Source of the DNA: Actinopolyspora alba
GTDB taxonomy: Bacteria > Actinomycetota > Actinomycetes > Mycobacteriales > Pseudonocardiaceae
Assembly (NCBI RefSeq): GCF_900112765.1
Contig: NZ_FOMZ01000008.1
Location: forward strand, 248,001-312,000
Length of the DNA stretch: 64,000 nucleotides
Direction of reading: 5' to 3'
Shown: positions 40,701-49,327 of the stretch, piece after piece
Layout of the letters: the number at the start of each line of letters is the position of its first letter
How positions within the stretch are numbered: the first letter of the stretch is position 1
The notes under the pieces: generated by a model
The model's input: the letters and a program-made list of their open reading frames with translations, nothing else
What the model was told of the DNA's origin: nothing
The model's database searches: none
Translations under genes and position numbers: made by a program

Positions 40701-42490
40701 GGGCGATCTACATCGCCAAGCGCGTCACCACCGAGGACGGGGTGGAAGACCAGACACTAGAGTGGCATCTCGACGGACCAACGCTGACCGTGCGGAAAGA
40801 TCTCGACGATCATCGGGTTCTGGAGATCGTCAGTGACGCACTCGAACTGCACTTGTCCAATGCCGAACTCGACAACGTCGAACAAGTTGCCCTGGACCTG
40901 CAGCGGGAAAAACAGCGCCAGGAAGCACGCGCGGCGGCGAACGACGCCGAACGACTCGAAGTCTTCTTCGGAGAAGACACTCTCAGGGAGAACCTGCCTC
41001 GAGGGCTCTGGCAGGCACTGGAAACACAGGGGGTTGTCGATAACTCGACATCCGTGGCGTATCTGTTCCTGACGGTGTACGGCAGCGATTCGGTCAAACA
41101 GCTCGCGGAGCAGTTCCGGCTGGAGGGCTACACCGACGTGCCGACACAATGGGCAGGCGGGCGTCAAACGATCGACTGGCTACGAAAAATGGGGTTCGCG
41201 ACCAAGTACGCCGGTCGACGTGCCGAGTCACAGCCTGACGAATTCACTGTTCCGGGGTCGGTCAAGCTCAACGAGCTGCATTCGTACCAGAAAATCATCA
41301 GCGAAAAACTGCGCGCGGTGCTTACACAGCAGTCGGACAAAGGACCCGCCCAGAAGGGCATGGTCGAGCTTCCGACAGGGGCAGGCAAAACCCGTGTGGC
41401 GATCGAAACAGTACTCAAGCTCTTCAAGGACGAGGTCCTCAGCGGGACCGTGCTGTGGATAGCGCAGTCCACCGAGCTCTGCGAGCAGGCCGTCCAGACC
41501 TTCGACACGGTTTGGCGACACCTCGGTGACGAGCGCTCCCTCACGATCGGAAGGCTGTGGGAGAACAACACCGTTAACGAACCCGACACCGACGTGAGCG
41601 TCGTCGTCGCGACCGATGCCAAGATCGAGTCGATCCTCGACGAACCCGAGTACGAGTGGCTGAGCAGGCCTGCCGCCGTCTTCATCGACGAGGCCCACCG
41701 AGCCGGAGGATCGAGCCGCTACACCCGTATCCTCAAGTGGCTCGGCGTTGACGGGCACAACTGGAAACGACCTCTTGTCGGTCTCTCCGCAACTCCGTTC
41801 AAGGGCAGTATCGAAGACGGACAACAGACGAGGGAACTGGCCGCCAGGTTCGGTAACAATAAGCTCAACGCGTTCGAGGAGACCCCGTACCGAGAGCTAC
41901 AACAATTGGGAATCCTGGCACGCGTAAGGCACGAGGTCCTTCGTGGCATAGAGGTCACCCTCACCGCGGAAGAACGACAACAGATCGAATTAATGCGTCG
42001 TCCCAACAGCCCTCTGCTGGATCGCATCGGCCATAACCAGGCTCGTATGGAGATCCTGGTCGACCACATACTGTCCCAACCCTCAGAATGGTCGATCCTG
42101 GTCTTCACACCGAGTGTGCTGTCGGCACAGGTACTGGCGGCGACCCTGCGCTACCGTGGAATTTCATCGGATGCGGTCAGCGGACAGACGGGTCGGCAGG
42201 AACGCCGTGACGTCATCGAACGATTCAAGAAGAACGAGATCCGGGTCTTGGCGAACTGTGACCTCTTGGTTCAAGGATTCGATGCCCCAGGAGTCCGTGC
42301 TCTGTACATCGCCAGGCCGACCTTCAGCCCGAGCGCATACATCCAGATGGCGGGGCGTGGTCTGCGCGGTCCCGAGAACGGTGGCAAGGAGGAATGCCTC
42401 ATCGTGGACGTCGCTGACAACTTCGGAGCAGTGAACGACTTCCTCGGCTACCGCGAGTACGAAGCCCTGTGGAAGGAGCACCACGCGTGA
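37760..42490 (+). CDS. GHKL/sacsin-type ATPase fused to SF2 helicase
   Basis: 1576 aa. N-terminal GHKL ATPase of the sacsin-like kind: N box LLELVQNAADAM (~54-65), G1 TETLYCANAGRPFS (~88), G2 GRFGLGFKSVLAVTD (~122). A large middle region (~300-1150) has no domain I recognise. At the C-terminus is an SF2 helicase: motif I ELPTGAGKTRVA (~1202), motif II VFIDEAHRAGG (~1306), motif III LVGLSATPFKG (~1340), motif VI YIQMAGRGLRG (~1528). It may sense or clamp DNA and translocate on it. The start has GAGGAGG upstream; its end overlaps the NERD-helicase gene by 4 nt. It takes the place that DrmE or DrmD occupies in known DISARM loci. Confidence 0.88.
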   Translation: MTASEWVPDSTLVDELEQLFGQAINAYRANPNLITEHANHEETIRVGGYANRTLLELVQNAADAMVGKTDTSGSAGSVEIVLNIDTETLYCANAGRPFSASGLTSLAHAHLSGKRGDEIGRFGLGFKSVLAVTDKPQVFSRSISFEFNSTRAKESLAEFDFTTRRLPILRTITQIPDVEAEFAEDPILEELAEWASTIVRLPNAGRIDSLRQEIKGFRSEFLLFVDAVREVRLRIVGRQEETFETCHVSRSLNDGKFRIERPDGNNHVWHVANHMHTPSATARREVGDAVSRDQVKVTVAIPERYADLQTGQFWSYFPLRDETTASALFNAPWSVNDDRTTLLKNSYNREILVTLSKMFVDLLPRVATSEDPAAHLDYMPARGRELLSFGDEILFAHVPHTGAQSPLIPDGTGTLSNPDDLLPLAFSLGSDVKSDDHEAWIKSPNTSDRVPHWRCFTTPRRAARLRQLYAYNADPDLMRSQPRDEEKALSRVRTKGILSWLREWADGEYESAVKALEFVLLHPRIEGIRTARVVPTSNGLKSLEDRSTVFLKHVDYVDIEGASFVTPEFLAIPGVEKTLRERAQFRDLDPIAILQARFEKLSQASGPEDHERFWEAVMGVPLVKAKQLAERDTEGRIKVPTRDGGWAAPQSVLDVESLSSGIDGHLLDHDRCQPQIARSAGVITQPTSSYALEDEICADRYYAFVRAVVDQRSGTGERPVENIEFDQYLGAGPFSALLLMDEYGASEQIRADWTQKLLALDERSVWTCEDSATGRTHQVISPVQWAISEVGLVPSDRGLRPPSRVVSNALLEYQKLLPLYQGQRTIEDALNLPRELTEVPAEVLKESLAADLLPTTIKDPTLAKFVLVASEKAHPDTFPPKIPARVGQAVEGRRPGTVYLAKNDEQQRVLSQKLKPHLRVETQYVDTYVAQVGCRRFEDSFSFSTIVEGRQDPEPVVDLYPGLQETWVAWSEKVTNTFIARAIYIAKRVTTEDGVEDQTLEWHLDGPTLTVRKDLDDHRVLEIVSDALELHLSNAELDNVEQVALDLQREKQRQEARAAANDAERLEVFFGEDTLRENLPRGLWQALETQGVVDNSTSVAYLFLTVYGSDSVKQLAEQFRLEGYTDVPTQWAGGRQTIDWLRKMGFATKYAGRRAESQPDEFTVPGSVKLNELHSYQKIISEKLRAVLTQQSDKGPAQKGMVELPTGAGKTRVAIETVLKLFKDEVLSGTVLWIAQSTELCEQAVQTFDTVWRHLGDERSLTIGRLWENNTVNEPDTDVSVVVATDAKIESILDEPEYEWLSRPAAVFIDEAHRAGGSSRYTRILKWLGVDGHNWKRPLVGLSATPFKGSIEDGQQTRELAARFGNNKLNAFEETPYRELQQLGILARVRHEVLRGIEVTLTAEERQQIELMRRPNSPLLDRIGHNQARMEILVDHILSQPSEWSILVFTPSVLSAQVLAATLRYRGISSDAVSGQTGRQERRDVIERFKKNEIRVLANCDLLVQGFDAPGVRALYIARPTFSPSAYIQMAGRGLRGPENGGKEECLIVDVADNFGAVNDFLGYREYEALWKEHHA

Positions 42491-44004
42491 TCCTTGTACC
42501 CGACATTCGCGACATCGAAGCCTCGAGCACAAACGCGACCGAGGTCAGGCTGGCACGAATGCTACAGCAGGTGGAAGGACCCAAGGACGCGGTCGCGTTC
42601 CACTCCGTCAAGCTGCGTAGTCATACGACGAAGCAGCAGGCCGAAGCCGATTTCGTCGTGGTGTGGGACGACGCGGTGATCGTGCTCGAGGTCAAAGGCG
42701 GTGGTATCCGTAAATACGAGGGAAACTGGTACACGATCGACCGCCGTAGCGACTGGCACAGGCTGCGCGAATCGCCCATCAATCAGGCACAGACCGCGAT
42801 GTTCGCGCTGCGCAACATCCTTCAGGAGGACGGTCTCGGATGGTTCGCGTGTGAGGCGGTTGCCGTCACGCCGGACATCGACTCGCCTCCGCCTGCCGTG
42901 GAATGGAAGAGCAACCACTGGTGGGCCAGGGAGACGATGACCATAGTCGGCCTGACTTCAGCATTCACCGAGGTCGCCGCGGAGGCGCGGAGTGCCCCTC
43001 CCCGTCAGAAGATCGCGCGTGCGGACGAGTTGCGTGCCCGACTGTTCGGTGAATTCACCCGCATGCCGACCATCGATGCACAGCGTGGCGCAGTCATCGA
43101 GGAGCAGAACCGGGCGACGGAGGATCAGGCGCAGGTACTGGCCGCGCTCGCGCTCAACCCGCGCATGCTCGTGTTCGGTGGCGCAGGCACCGGTAAGTCC
43201 CTTGTCCTGGCCGAAGCTGCGAAGCAGGAGGCGGCGAGTGGCAAGTCCGTTGTCATCACCTTCCACTCGCCGTCCTTGATTCGCTTCTTCGAACCGCTGG
43301 TCGCGGATCGAGAAATCGACCTGCTGCCGTTCGACGAACTCCACGAAGGCAAACGGTACGACGTGGTGTTCGTCGACGAGGCCCAAGACCTCATGAATGC
43401 CGAAGGCATGGACACGCTGGACCGTGCGATCCGAGGCGGTAGGAGTCAAGGGTGCTGGAGGATTTTCCTCGACCCCAACAACCAGGCACACATCGACGGT
43501 GAATACGACTCGGAGGTCTGCGACCTGGTCAAGACAGAGGCCACCCAACTCCAGCTCCAGAAGAACGTCCGGAACACCCGGGCGATTGTGCACGTCGTAC
43601 AGGAGTACTTGGGCGCGGACGTCGGCGATCCGGGCATCGTCAACGGGGAACGTGTCTATTGGCACCCCGTCGAGGGGGAAGCCGACGTCTCTGCAGCGGA
43701 GCAGGCCGCACGAGACTTGGTGTCCAACGGTGCGCGCCGAGACGACATCTGGATCATCAGCACGAGTTCCGACAATCCGCCTGAGCGGGGTGACGCGAAG
43801 TTCGTCGTCACGAGCCCGCGCTACGCCAAAGGGCTCGAGGCCGAGCATGTCGTCGTCTGCGACCTTCCAAAGGAGTATGACGAGCACGGCACTGCGGCCT
43901 TCTATGTCGTAGTCACCCGCGCACGAGTGACGCTGCACGTGCTGGTCTCCGCCGACGACAAGAAGCGACTCCAGGAACTCGTCCGAAAGCAGGTCAGGAA
44001 GTGA
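42487..44004 (+). CDS. NERD nuclease-like domain fused to SF1/DUF2075-like helicase
   Basis: 505 aa from a GTG at 42487 that overlaps the previous stop (GTGA). NERD part (~10-130): TNATEVRLARMLQQ, EADFVVVWDDAVIVLEVKGG (the D and ExK of a PD-(D/E)XK site), WYTIDRRSDWHRLRESPINQ. Helicase part: Walker A VFGGAGTGKSLVLA (~230), Walker B VVFVDEAQDLMN (~296), QLQKNVRNTRAIV, and a C-terminal YAKGLEAEHVVVCDLP / VVVTRARVTLHVL as in UvrD/DUF2075 proteins. Probably nicks or cuts DNA and unwinds it. It is translationally coupled to the genes on both sides. Confidence 0.88.
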   Translation: MILVPDIRDIEASSTNATEVRLARMLQQVEGPKDAVAFHSVKLRSHTTKQQAEADFVVVWDDAVIVLEVKGGGIRKYEGNWYTIDRRSDWHRLRESPINQAQTAMFALRNILQEDGLGWFACEAVAVTPDIDSPPPAVEWKSNHWWARETMTIVGLTSAFTEVAAEARSAPPRQKIARADELRARLFGEFTRMPTIDAQRGAVIEEQNRATEDQAQVLAALALNPRMLVFGGAGTGKSLVLAEAAKQEAASGKSVVITFHSPSLIRFFEPLVADREIDLLPFDELHEGKRYDVVFVDEAQDLMNAEGMDTLDRAIRGGRSQGCWRIFLDPNNQAHIDGEYDSEVCDLVKTEATQLQLQKNVRNTRAIVHVVQEYLGADVGDPGIVNGERVYWHPVEGEADVSAAEQAARDLVSNGARRDDIWIISTSSDNPPERGDAKFVVTSPRYAKGLEAEHVVVCDLPKEYDEHGTAAFYVVVTRARVTLHVLVSADDKKRLQELVRKQVRK

Positions 44005-47000
44005 ATCTCACAGAATCACAGCAACTGGCATTGAAACACCTGCGCGATGCCTACGTCGGACCAGAGGGGGAAGAGGAAGAGATTACATACAATCCACCAC
44101 ACCGGCAGTACGCGGTGGGCATGCTGTTTCCCAGGGATAACCATCACTCCCATCCTCCCGAGGGGCGTGGACAGTCGAGCGAGGATATCGAGGCCGATAT
44201 CGTCGACGGCGATGTCGAAGAAGACGGCGTGAACGTACCGTTGGCCGAGAATTGGCGTCCCTCCTCGGCCGCGATCTCGTTCGTCACGAACAGTGAAAGA
44301 ATCAAGGTCGATTTCTCGTGCGCTACGTACGTCAGGATCGGAGACGACGGACCGCCCCGTTGGAAGCGTATTCCCCACTCACCTGATGACCTGGTGCTGT
44401 TCAAGGAGCAGGAGCCCATACTGCTCAAGGTTGGTGAGGTTCAGGTCGCTATCGGCGCACGGTGGCGTGACTACAATGACGCTCAGCTGATTACAGTACA
44501 CGTGAGAGTACTCACAAAAACAACAGAGGACGAGCGCCTGGATATCCCACTGATGCTGTTCCAGGTCGGACTGTCTGTGGCGCCCTGTGACGGAGCCCGA
44601 ATTCTCGAATACGATACCACACGATCGTTCGATGCCGATCCGGAAGCTGCTGAGCTGCGTGTCCGGTATCGCAACAGGAAGGTCTACGCCGTCGGTCATG
44701 GCATGGCTGCCGACTGGGAGCTGGTCGACGATGGGTGTGTACGCGCTTTCCTGGATCCTGTGCCTGCGTTCGTCGTTCCCGCCGTCGAGACGACCGGCCT
44801 CGACGAGGGAACGCCGGAGGCTCGGGCACTCGAGTTAAGACACCTTGCACGGATCGACGAGAATCGAACAGAGGTTCTTCCCTCACTCCGTGCCTTCGTC
44901 GACGCATTCGCCGAGTGGGCGGACGAACAAATGGCACGAGCCGAGGACTTCGGACGTGACGCCGAAGTCGCGATCAGGATCGCCAAGAGGTCCGAGGACG
45001 CCGTGGCGAGGATGCGCGAAGGTGTCGAGCTGCTGGACGCAGTGGATCAGGAACAGATACGAATCGCGTTCGCCCTCGGTATGGAGGCCATGCGTCTGCA
45101 GATGCGTCAAGCCGATCGTTCCAAGGCGATTCCGGAAGAACAGCTCAGTGAACCGCATTGGCGGCCCTTCCAATTGGGCTTCCTGCTCATCGCACTGGCC
45201 TCGACGGTGAACCCCGAGCACGACGACCGTGACCTGGTTGATCTCATCTGGTTTCCGACCGGTGGAGGAAAGACAGAGGCATACCTGGGGTTGGCGGCGG
45301 TCGAGATCTTCCGCCGCCGGCTCGCTCATGGAGTTTCAGGCGGCGGTACAGCTGTGCTCACCAGATACACCTTGCGCCTTCTGACCTCGCAGCAGTTCCA
45401 ACGAGCTGCGGCGCTGGTGTGCGCCATGGAACTGATGCGTGCAGACCACCCGAGGGTGAGGGGAATGGCTCCCTTTTCCATAGGGCTGTGGGTCGGTAAC
45501 GAGATCGCACCCGGAACACGTAAGGAAGCCGTCGCTGCTCTGGACCGCCTCATGAAGGCAGCCCGTCCCGAAGAGGCCAACCAGTTCCAGGTCGAAAGCT
45601 GCCCCTGGTGCTTGACTCCGTTGATTCCCAGACTCAAGAGCGATAGAAGCTCCGACTACGGCCTACGCCGTGAAGGCTCCGATGTGGTTCTGCATTGCGT
45701 CGACCCGAAGTGTGAGTTCCGCAAACAGCTACCGCTTGCTGTCGTCGACGAGGTCCTGTACGAAGAGCCACCGACGATCCTCCTGGCGACAGTCGACAAG
45801 TTCGCCAGGCTGCAATTCAAACCTGAAGCCGGTAAACTGCTGGGACTGGGTACGAGTTTCAAGCAGCCGTCGATGGTAATTCAGGACGAACTGCATCTCT
45901 TGTCGGGCCCGCTCGGAACCACCGTCGCAGTGTTCGATGCCGTGATCCAGGTACTGCTCAGCAGCTCGGGCACAACACCGAAGATCGTTGCATCCACCGC
46001 GACAATCAGAGCCTCTGGAGAACAGGTTCAGGGATTGTACGGACGGCAGGTCGCACTGTATCCATCCTCCGGGCTCGATGATGACCGGACATTCTTCTCA
46101 AAACCGGTCGAGAACGGCGAGGGAAGACTCTACATAGGTCTGATGCCACAGTCGGTCTCCCAGCCGTCGGCAGTGATCTCAGCAACCACACCGATGCTCG
46201 AAATACCGGATTCGCTGGCCATGCAAAGTAAGGGGTCCCCTTCACGAGACGCTTACTGGACACTCGTCATGTACCACAACAGTCTCCGTGAACTGGGCCG
46301 TTCCAGTGCTCTGGTGGTCGACGACGTCAACGGCCGTTTGGAACCCAGGTCAGAGCGTCTGGACATCCCGCTTCGACAGGTCGACAAGCCTCTCGAGCTC
46401 ACCAGCCGCAAAGGCGCCGAGGAGCTCCCCAGAGATCTTCGAGCTCTGCGTGTGAACGCCGATGATTCCGAGGAAGCCGTCGACGTCGTGCTCTCGTCGA
46501 ACATGCTGTCCGTCGGTATCGACGTCCCGCGTCTTGCACTGATGCTCATGGTGGGACAGCCAAAGACCACTGCCGAGTACATTCAGGCCACCAGTCGAGT
46601 CGGTCGTGGAGATACGCGTGGCATCGTGGTCACGTTGTTCCGGTCGAGCAGAGCTCGCGACCGTTCCCACTTCGAAACATTCCGCGGTTACCACGAAGCT
46701 CTCTACAGGAGCGTGGAGCCGACAAGCTTAACTCCTTGGTCGTTGGCCTCTCGGGACAGGTCCCTGGCCGGCGCACTAGTCGCACTGTTGCGACAGTCCC
46801 TTCCGCCACTGGCTGACAACGACACTGCCGTCAAATTCGATCTCGACGATCCACGGGCCAGAAATGCCGTGGAAGGACTGGTCGAGAAATTCCTCTTCCA
46901 CATCTCACGATCAGAGCCGTTCGAACTGCAGGAGACGGAAGACGCAATCTGGAGTCTACTTCGCGACTGGGACCGCCGTGCTTCCCAAGCTCGGGAAGAC

Positions 47001-47150
47001 CGTACGGAGCTGCACTACGAGCGTCGGTCGAAGTCCGAGGCCGGTGCGTTACTCAAGCGATTCGGTGAACCAGGAGAGGGGTGGCTGGTCGGAGACTCGA
47101 TGAGATCCGTCGAACCGAACGTCGCCGTCGAGGTCCAGGAACCGCAGTAG
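44001..47150 (+). CDS. drmA: DrmA-like DISARM helicase
   Basis: 1049 aa from a GTG at 44001 overlapping the previous stop by 4 nt. SF2 helicase motifs: I LIWFPTGGGKTEAY (~418), Ia LLATVDKFARLQF, II VIQDELHLLSGPLGT (DELH, ~628), III VASTATIRA, and the C-terminal LSSNMLSVGIDVPRLALMLM, EYIQATSRVGRGD. Inserted near 530-575 is a Cys-rich zinc ribbon (SCPWCLTPL and LHCVDPKCEF). This arrangement is that of DrmA, the DISARM helicase that forms a complex with DrmB and binds DNA with a 5' overhang. The N-terminal ~400 residues (VDFSCATYVRIGDD and so on) are variable. Confidence 0.85.
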   Translation: MNLTESQQLALKHLRDAYVGPEGEEEEITYNPPHRQYAVGMLFPRDNHHSHPPEGRGQSSEDIEADIVDGDVEEDGVNVPLAENWRPSSAAISFVTNSERIKVDFSCATYVRIGDDGPPRWKRIPHSPDDLVLFKEQEPILLKVGEVQVAIGARWRDYNDAQLITVHVRVLTKTTEDERLDIPLMLFQVGLSVAPCDGARILEYDTTRSFDADPEAAELRVRYRNRKVYAVGHGMAADWELVDDGCVRAFLDPVPAFVVPAVETTGLDEGTPEARALELRHLARIDENRTEVLPSLRAFVDAFAEWADEQMARAEDFGRDAEVAIRIAKRSEDAVARMREGVELLDAVDQEQIRIAFALGMEAMRLQMRQADRSKAIPEEQLSEPHWRPFQLGFLLIALASTVNPEHDDRDLVDLIWFPTGGGKTEAYLGLAAVEIFRRRLAHGVSGGGTAVLTRYTLRLLTSQQFQRAAALVCAMELMRADHPRVRGMAPFSIGLWVGNEIAPGTRKEAVAALDRLMKAARPEEANQFQVESCPWCLTPLIPRLKSDRSSDYGLRREGSDVVLHCVDPKCEFRKQLPLAVVDEVLYEEPPTILLATVDKFARLQFKPEAGKLLGLGTSFKQPSMVIQDELHLLSGPLGTTVAVFDAVIQVLLSSSGTTPKIVASTATIRASGEQVQGLYGRQVALYPSSGLDDDRTFFSKPVENGEGRLYIGLMPQSVSQPSAVISATTPMLEIPDSLAMQSKGSPSRDAYWTLVMYHNSLRELGRSSALVVDDVNGRLEPRSERLDIPLRQVDKPLELTSRKGAEELPRDLRALRVNADDSEEAVDVVLSSNMLSVGIDVPRLALMLMVGQPKTTAEYIQATSRVGRGDTRGIVVTLFRSSRARDRSHFETFRGYHEALYRSVEPTSLTPWSLASRDRSLAGALVALLRQSLPPLADNDTAVKFDLDDPRARNAVEGLVEKFLFHISRSEPFELQETEDAIWSLLRDWDRRASQAREDRTELHYERRSKSEAGALLKRFGEPGEGWLVGDSMRSVEPNVAVEVQEPQ

Positions 47151-47160
47151 GAGGAGCTTC

Positions 47161-48978
47161 ATGGAAAAGATCAGGCACGACCTACGGCTTTCAGAGACGA
47201 TCACACCTTTCGGCGTCGGTGCGATCACCGATATCAGAGGAGAGTCACTCATGGCTTCCGACACGTCATGGTGGGATGCCAAGTTCGCACCGGAGATCAG
47301 CTGCGATCGACTCATGGCCAGACTCGGAGCAGGAGTGCTTCGGCAACCGCCCACACATTCGGGCTGGGCAGGCAAGGAAACGCCGGCGCTTCCGTACTGG
47401 CGCTTCCCTGAGTGGCGTTTCTGCGAACGCTGTGACAGGCTCTCGAAACTGACTGGACGTAAAAAGGGAAAGTGGGATAACCGGTGTGAGTGTAATGGGC
47501 TACTCGTCCCGATGAGATTCGTGGCGGTCTGCAAGAAGGGCAGTCACATCCAGGACATCCCTTGGTTCAAATGGATGCACCGCGGCCGTGGAGCCGAGTT
47601 GAGCGAAGAAGTTCGTCTCTGCCGAAAATACAATGAAATCCGCTTCCGAAAAGTTGGATCGCACGGTGAGGGACTCGATTCCCTCGTCGTGAAATGCCAC
47701 GGCTGCGGGAACTCGCGTTCACTCTCCGAGCTGGTCGGTAAAGGAGCGCTCCAACGAGACGGTATCCGTTGCGTCGGCAGACAGCCCTGGGAACCCGAGC
47801 ATCATTCGGAACAGAATCCGTGTCCTCACCCACTCGCTGCCGTGCAGCGAGGCGCGACGGGCAACTACATGGCGGAGCGGATATCGGCACTCGATATTCC
47901 CGAAGAGCGCCCACAATCGGCAGAGTTGGTAGACAGGGTTCGGGGGCACCCCTTCTTCGGCAGGATGGTCTCCGACAACGGTGGCCCGCAGTCCGAGATG
48001 GTGGCCGGGTGGATTGCCGAAGAACTGGAGACAACCACCGAGGTCGTCCGAGCGGTAGCTGAAGGTGAACAATCGTCGAGCGACGACATGCTGCTCGACC
48101 TCAAGGACGGCGAGTGGGCGGCTTTTGTCAAGAAAACACAGGGTGGACGAGACTCCCGTGCAGGTGACTTCGTCGTCGACGGAAGAAGTCTCGACGAAGC
48201 CCACGGTCCGAAAAGCCTGCTGGAAAAGGTTAGAGGGATAGGACAAGTGCAACGTGTTCGCGAGGTGCGTGCGCTTCGTGGGTTCCGCCGGTACGACGCC
48301 GAAGCGGCGTTGGTCCGGACGGATCTCGGCCCCAACCAGCATCGCTGCCCTACCTACCCGGCCGTCGAAATGTTCGGCGAAGGTATCTTCCTCCGCTTCG
48401 ACGAGACGGAGATGGCGAAATGGGAAGCCTTGTTCGATGTTCAGAATCGAGCAAGCATTCTCAAACGAGAGCGCGCGAATCTGGACTGGGCGTCGAAGCG
48501 GCTCGACACCCCTGAGCCGCGCTACATCGCTCTGCACACGCTGTCGCACCTGCTCATCCGGCGGCTCGCCTTCGAGAGCGGGTATGCATCGGCTGCCCTG
48601 CAAGAACGCATCTATGCCAACCCTGACAGGACGGACAGGACTGCTGGCATCCTCATTTACACCGCTGCAGGCGACGCGCAGGGCACGTTGGGCGGCCTGG
48701 TTCGGCTCGGCGAGCCCAGGAACCTGATCTCTCTGCTTGTGTCGGCGCTGGAGGATGCGGACTTCTGCTCGAACGACCCGGTCTGCATAGAGAGCGACAG
48801 TCAAGGAGCATCACAGTTGAATCTCGCTGCATGTCATGGCTGCTCTCTCATCAGCGAGACCTCCTGCGAGACTGGCAACCGTCTGCTCGACCGCAGGCTC
48901 GTCCTCGGCGGCAACGATGTGTGCGGGCTACTCGAGGGCGTGTTGGAGGAAGTCCGAACCGTACCCGTAGAGGGATGA
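47161..48978 (+). CDS. drmB: DrmB-like DUF1998 protein
   Basis: 605 aa; AGGAGG sits between the drmA stop and the ATG. N-terminal zinc-binding clusters: FCERCDRLSK, RCECNGLL, VVKCHGCGNSR. The C-terminal DUF1998 domain has IALHTLSHLLIRRLAFESGY, AGILIYTAAGDAQGTLGGL and a final Cys set ACHGCSLISETSCETGN. This is the DrmB pattern, the partner that regulates DrmA in DISARM. Last gene of the coupled four-gene row; no phospholipase-D drmC follows. Confidence 0.87.
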   Translation: MEKIRHDLRLSETITPFGVGAITDIRGESLMASDTSWWDAKFAPEISCDRLMARLGAGVLRQPPTHSGWAGKETPALPYWRFPEWRFCERCDRLSKLTGRKKGKWDNRCECNGLLVPMRFVAVCKKGSHIQDIPWFKWMHRGRGAELSEEVRLCRKYNEIRFRKVGSHGEGLDSLVVKCHGCGNSRSLSELVGKGALQRDGIRCVGRQPWEPEHHSEQNPCPHPLAAVQRGATGNYMAERISALDIPEERPQSAELVDRVRGHPFFGRMVSDNGGPQSEMVAGWIAEELETTTEVVRAVAEGEQSSSDDMLLDLKDGEWAAFVKKTQGGRDSRAGDFVVDGRSLDEAHGPKSLLEKVRGIGQVQRVREVRALRGFRRYDAEAALVRTDLGPNQHRCPTYPAVEMFGEGIFLRFDETEMAKWEALFDVQNRASILKRERANLDWASKRLDTPEPRYIALHTLSHLLIRRLAFESGYASAALQERIYANPDRTDRTAGILIYTAAGDAQGTLGGLVRLGEPRNLISLLVSALEDADFCSNDPVCIESDSQGASQLNLAACHGCSLISETSCETGNRLLDRRLVLGGNDVCGLLEGVLEEVRTVPVEG

Positions 48979-49327
48979 AAACGGCACGATCAATGATGCA
49001 TCGTCCCCTTACATGACGAAGGGTTGGGGCCTTGACATCTTCGAACCGCTCGTTGACACGGTGGTGGCTCGTGGACGATTTCGAGCTCGAACGGATGACA
49101 GGTCACTCCGACCATCGAACGATTCGGGCCTGCATCTTCTCCGATTTTCGAGCTCATGCCTGATTCAATGTGGGCAGGCGTGGCACCGCGAGTTCGCTTC
49201 TTCACAGCAACGTCCGTGTTCGCTCCGCGGTTCGTCCGGGACGACGAACGAGGTGGCCAGACCATGAACAGCCCGACCGACAAAACCGACAGTCCGGCAC
49301 TGCCGTCTTACGCCCACTCCCACCACC
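48979..49327. other. Gap at the right end of the DISARM-like island
   Basis: About 350 bp with no coding frame I trust. In known DISARM loci drmC (phospholipase-D-like) would normally be next; no HxKxxxxD motif is found in any frame here. No clear terminator or direct repeat marks the border. Confidence 0.5.

Noticed and set aside
37760-48978. Druantia or MutL-Z1 (Mza-type) defence system
   Set aside because: Druantia has one large DruE with helicase and DUF1998 in one chain; here they are two proteins of DrmA and DrmB type. MutL-Z1 systems need Z1 and AIPR genes, absent here, and the GHKL domain is sacsin-like and fused to a helicase.
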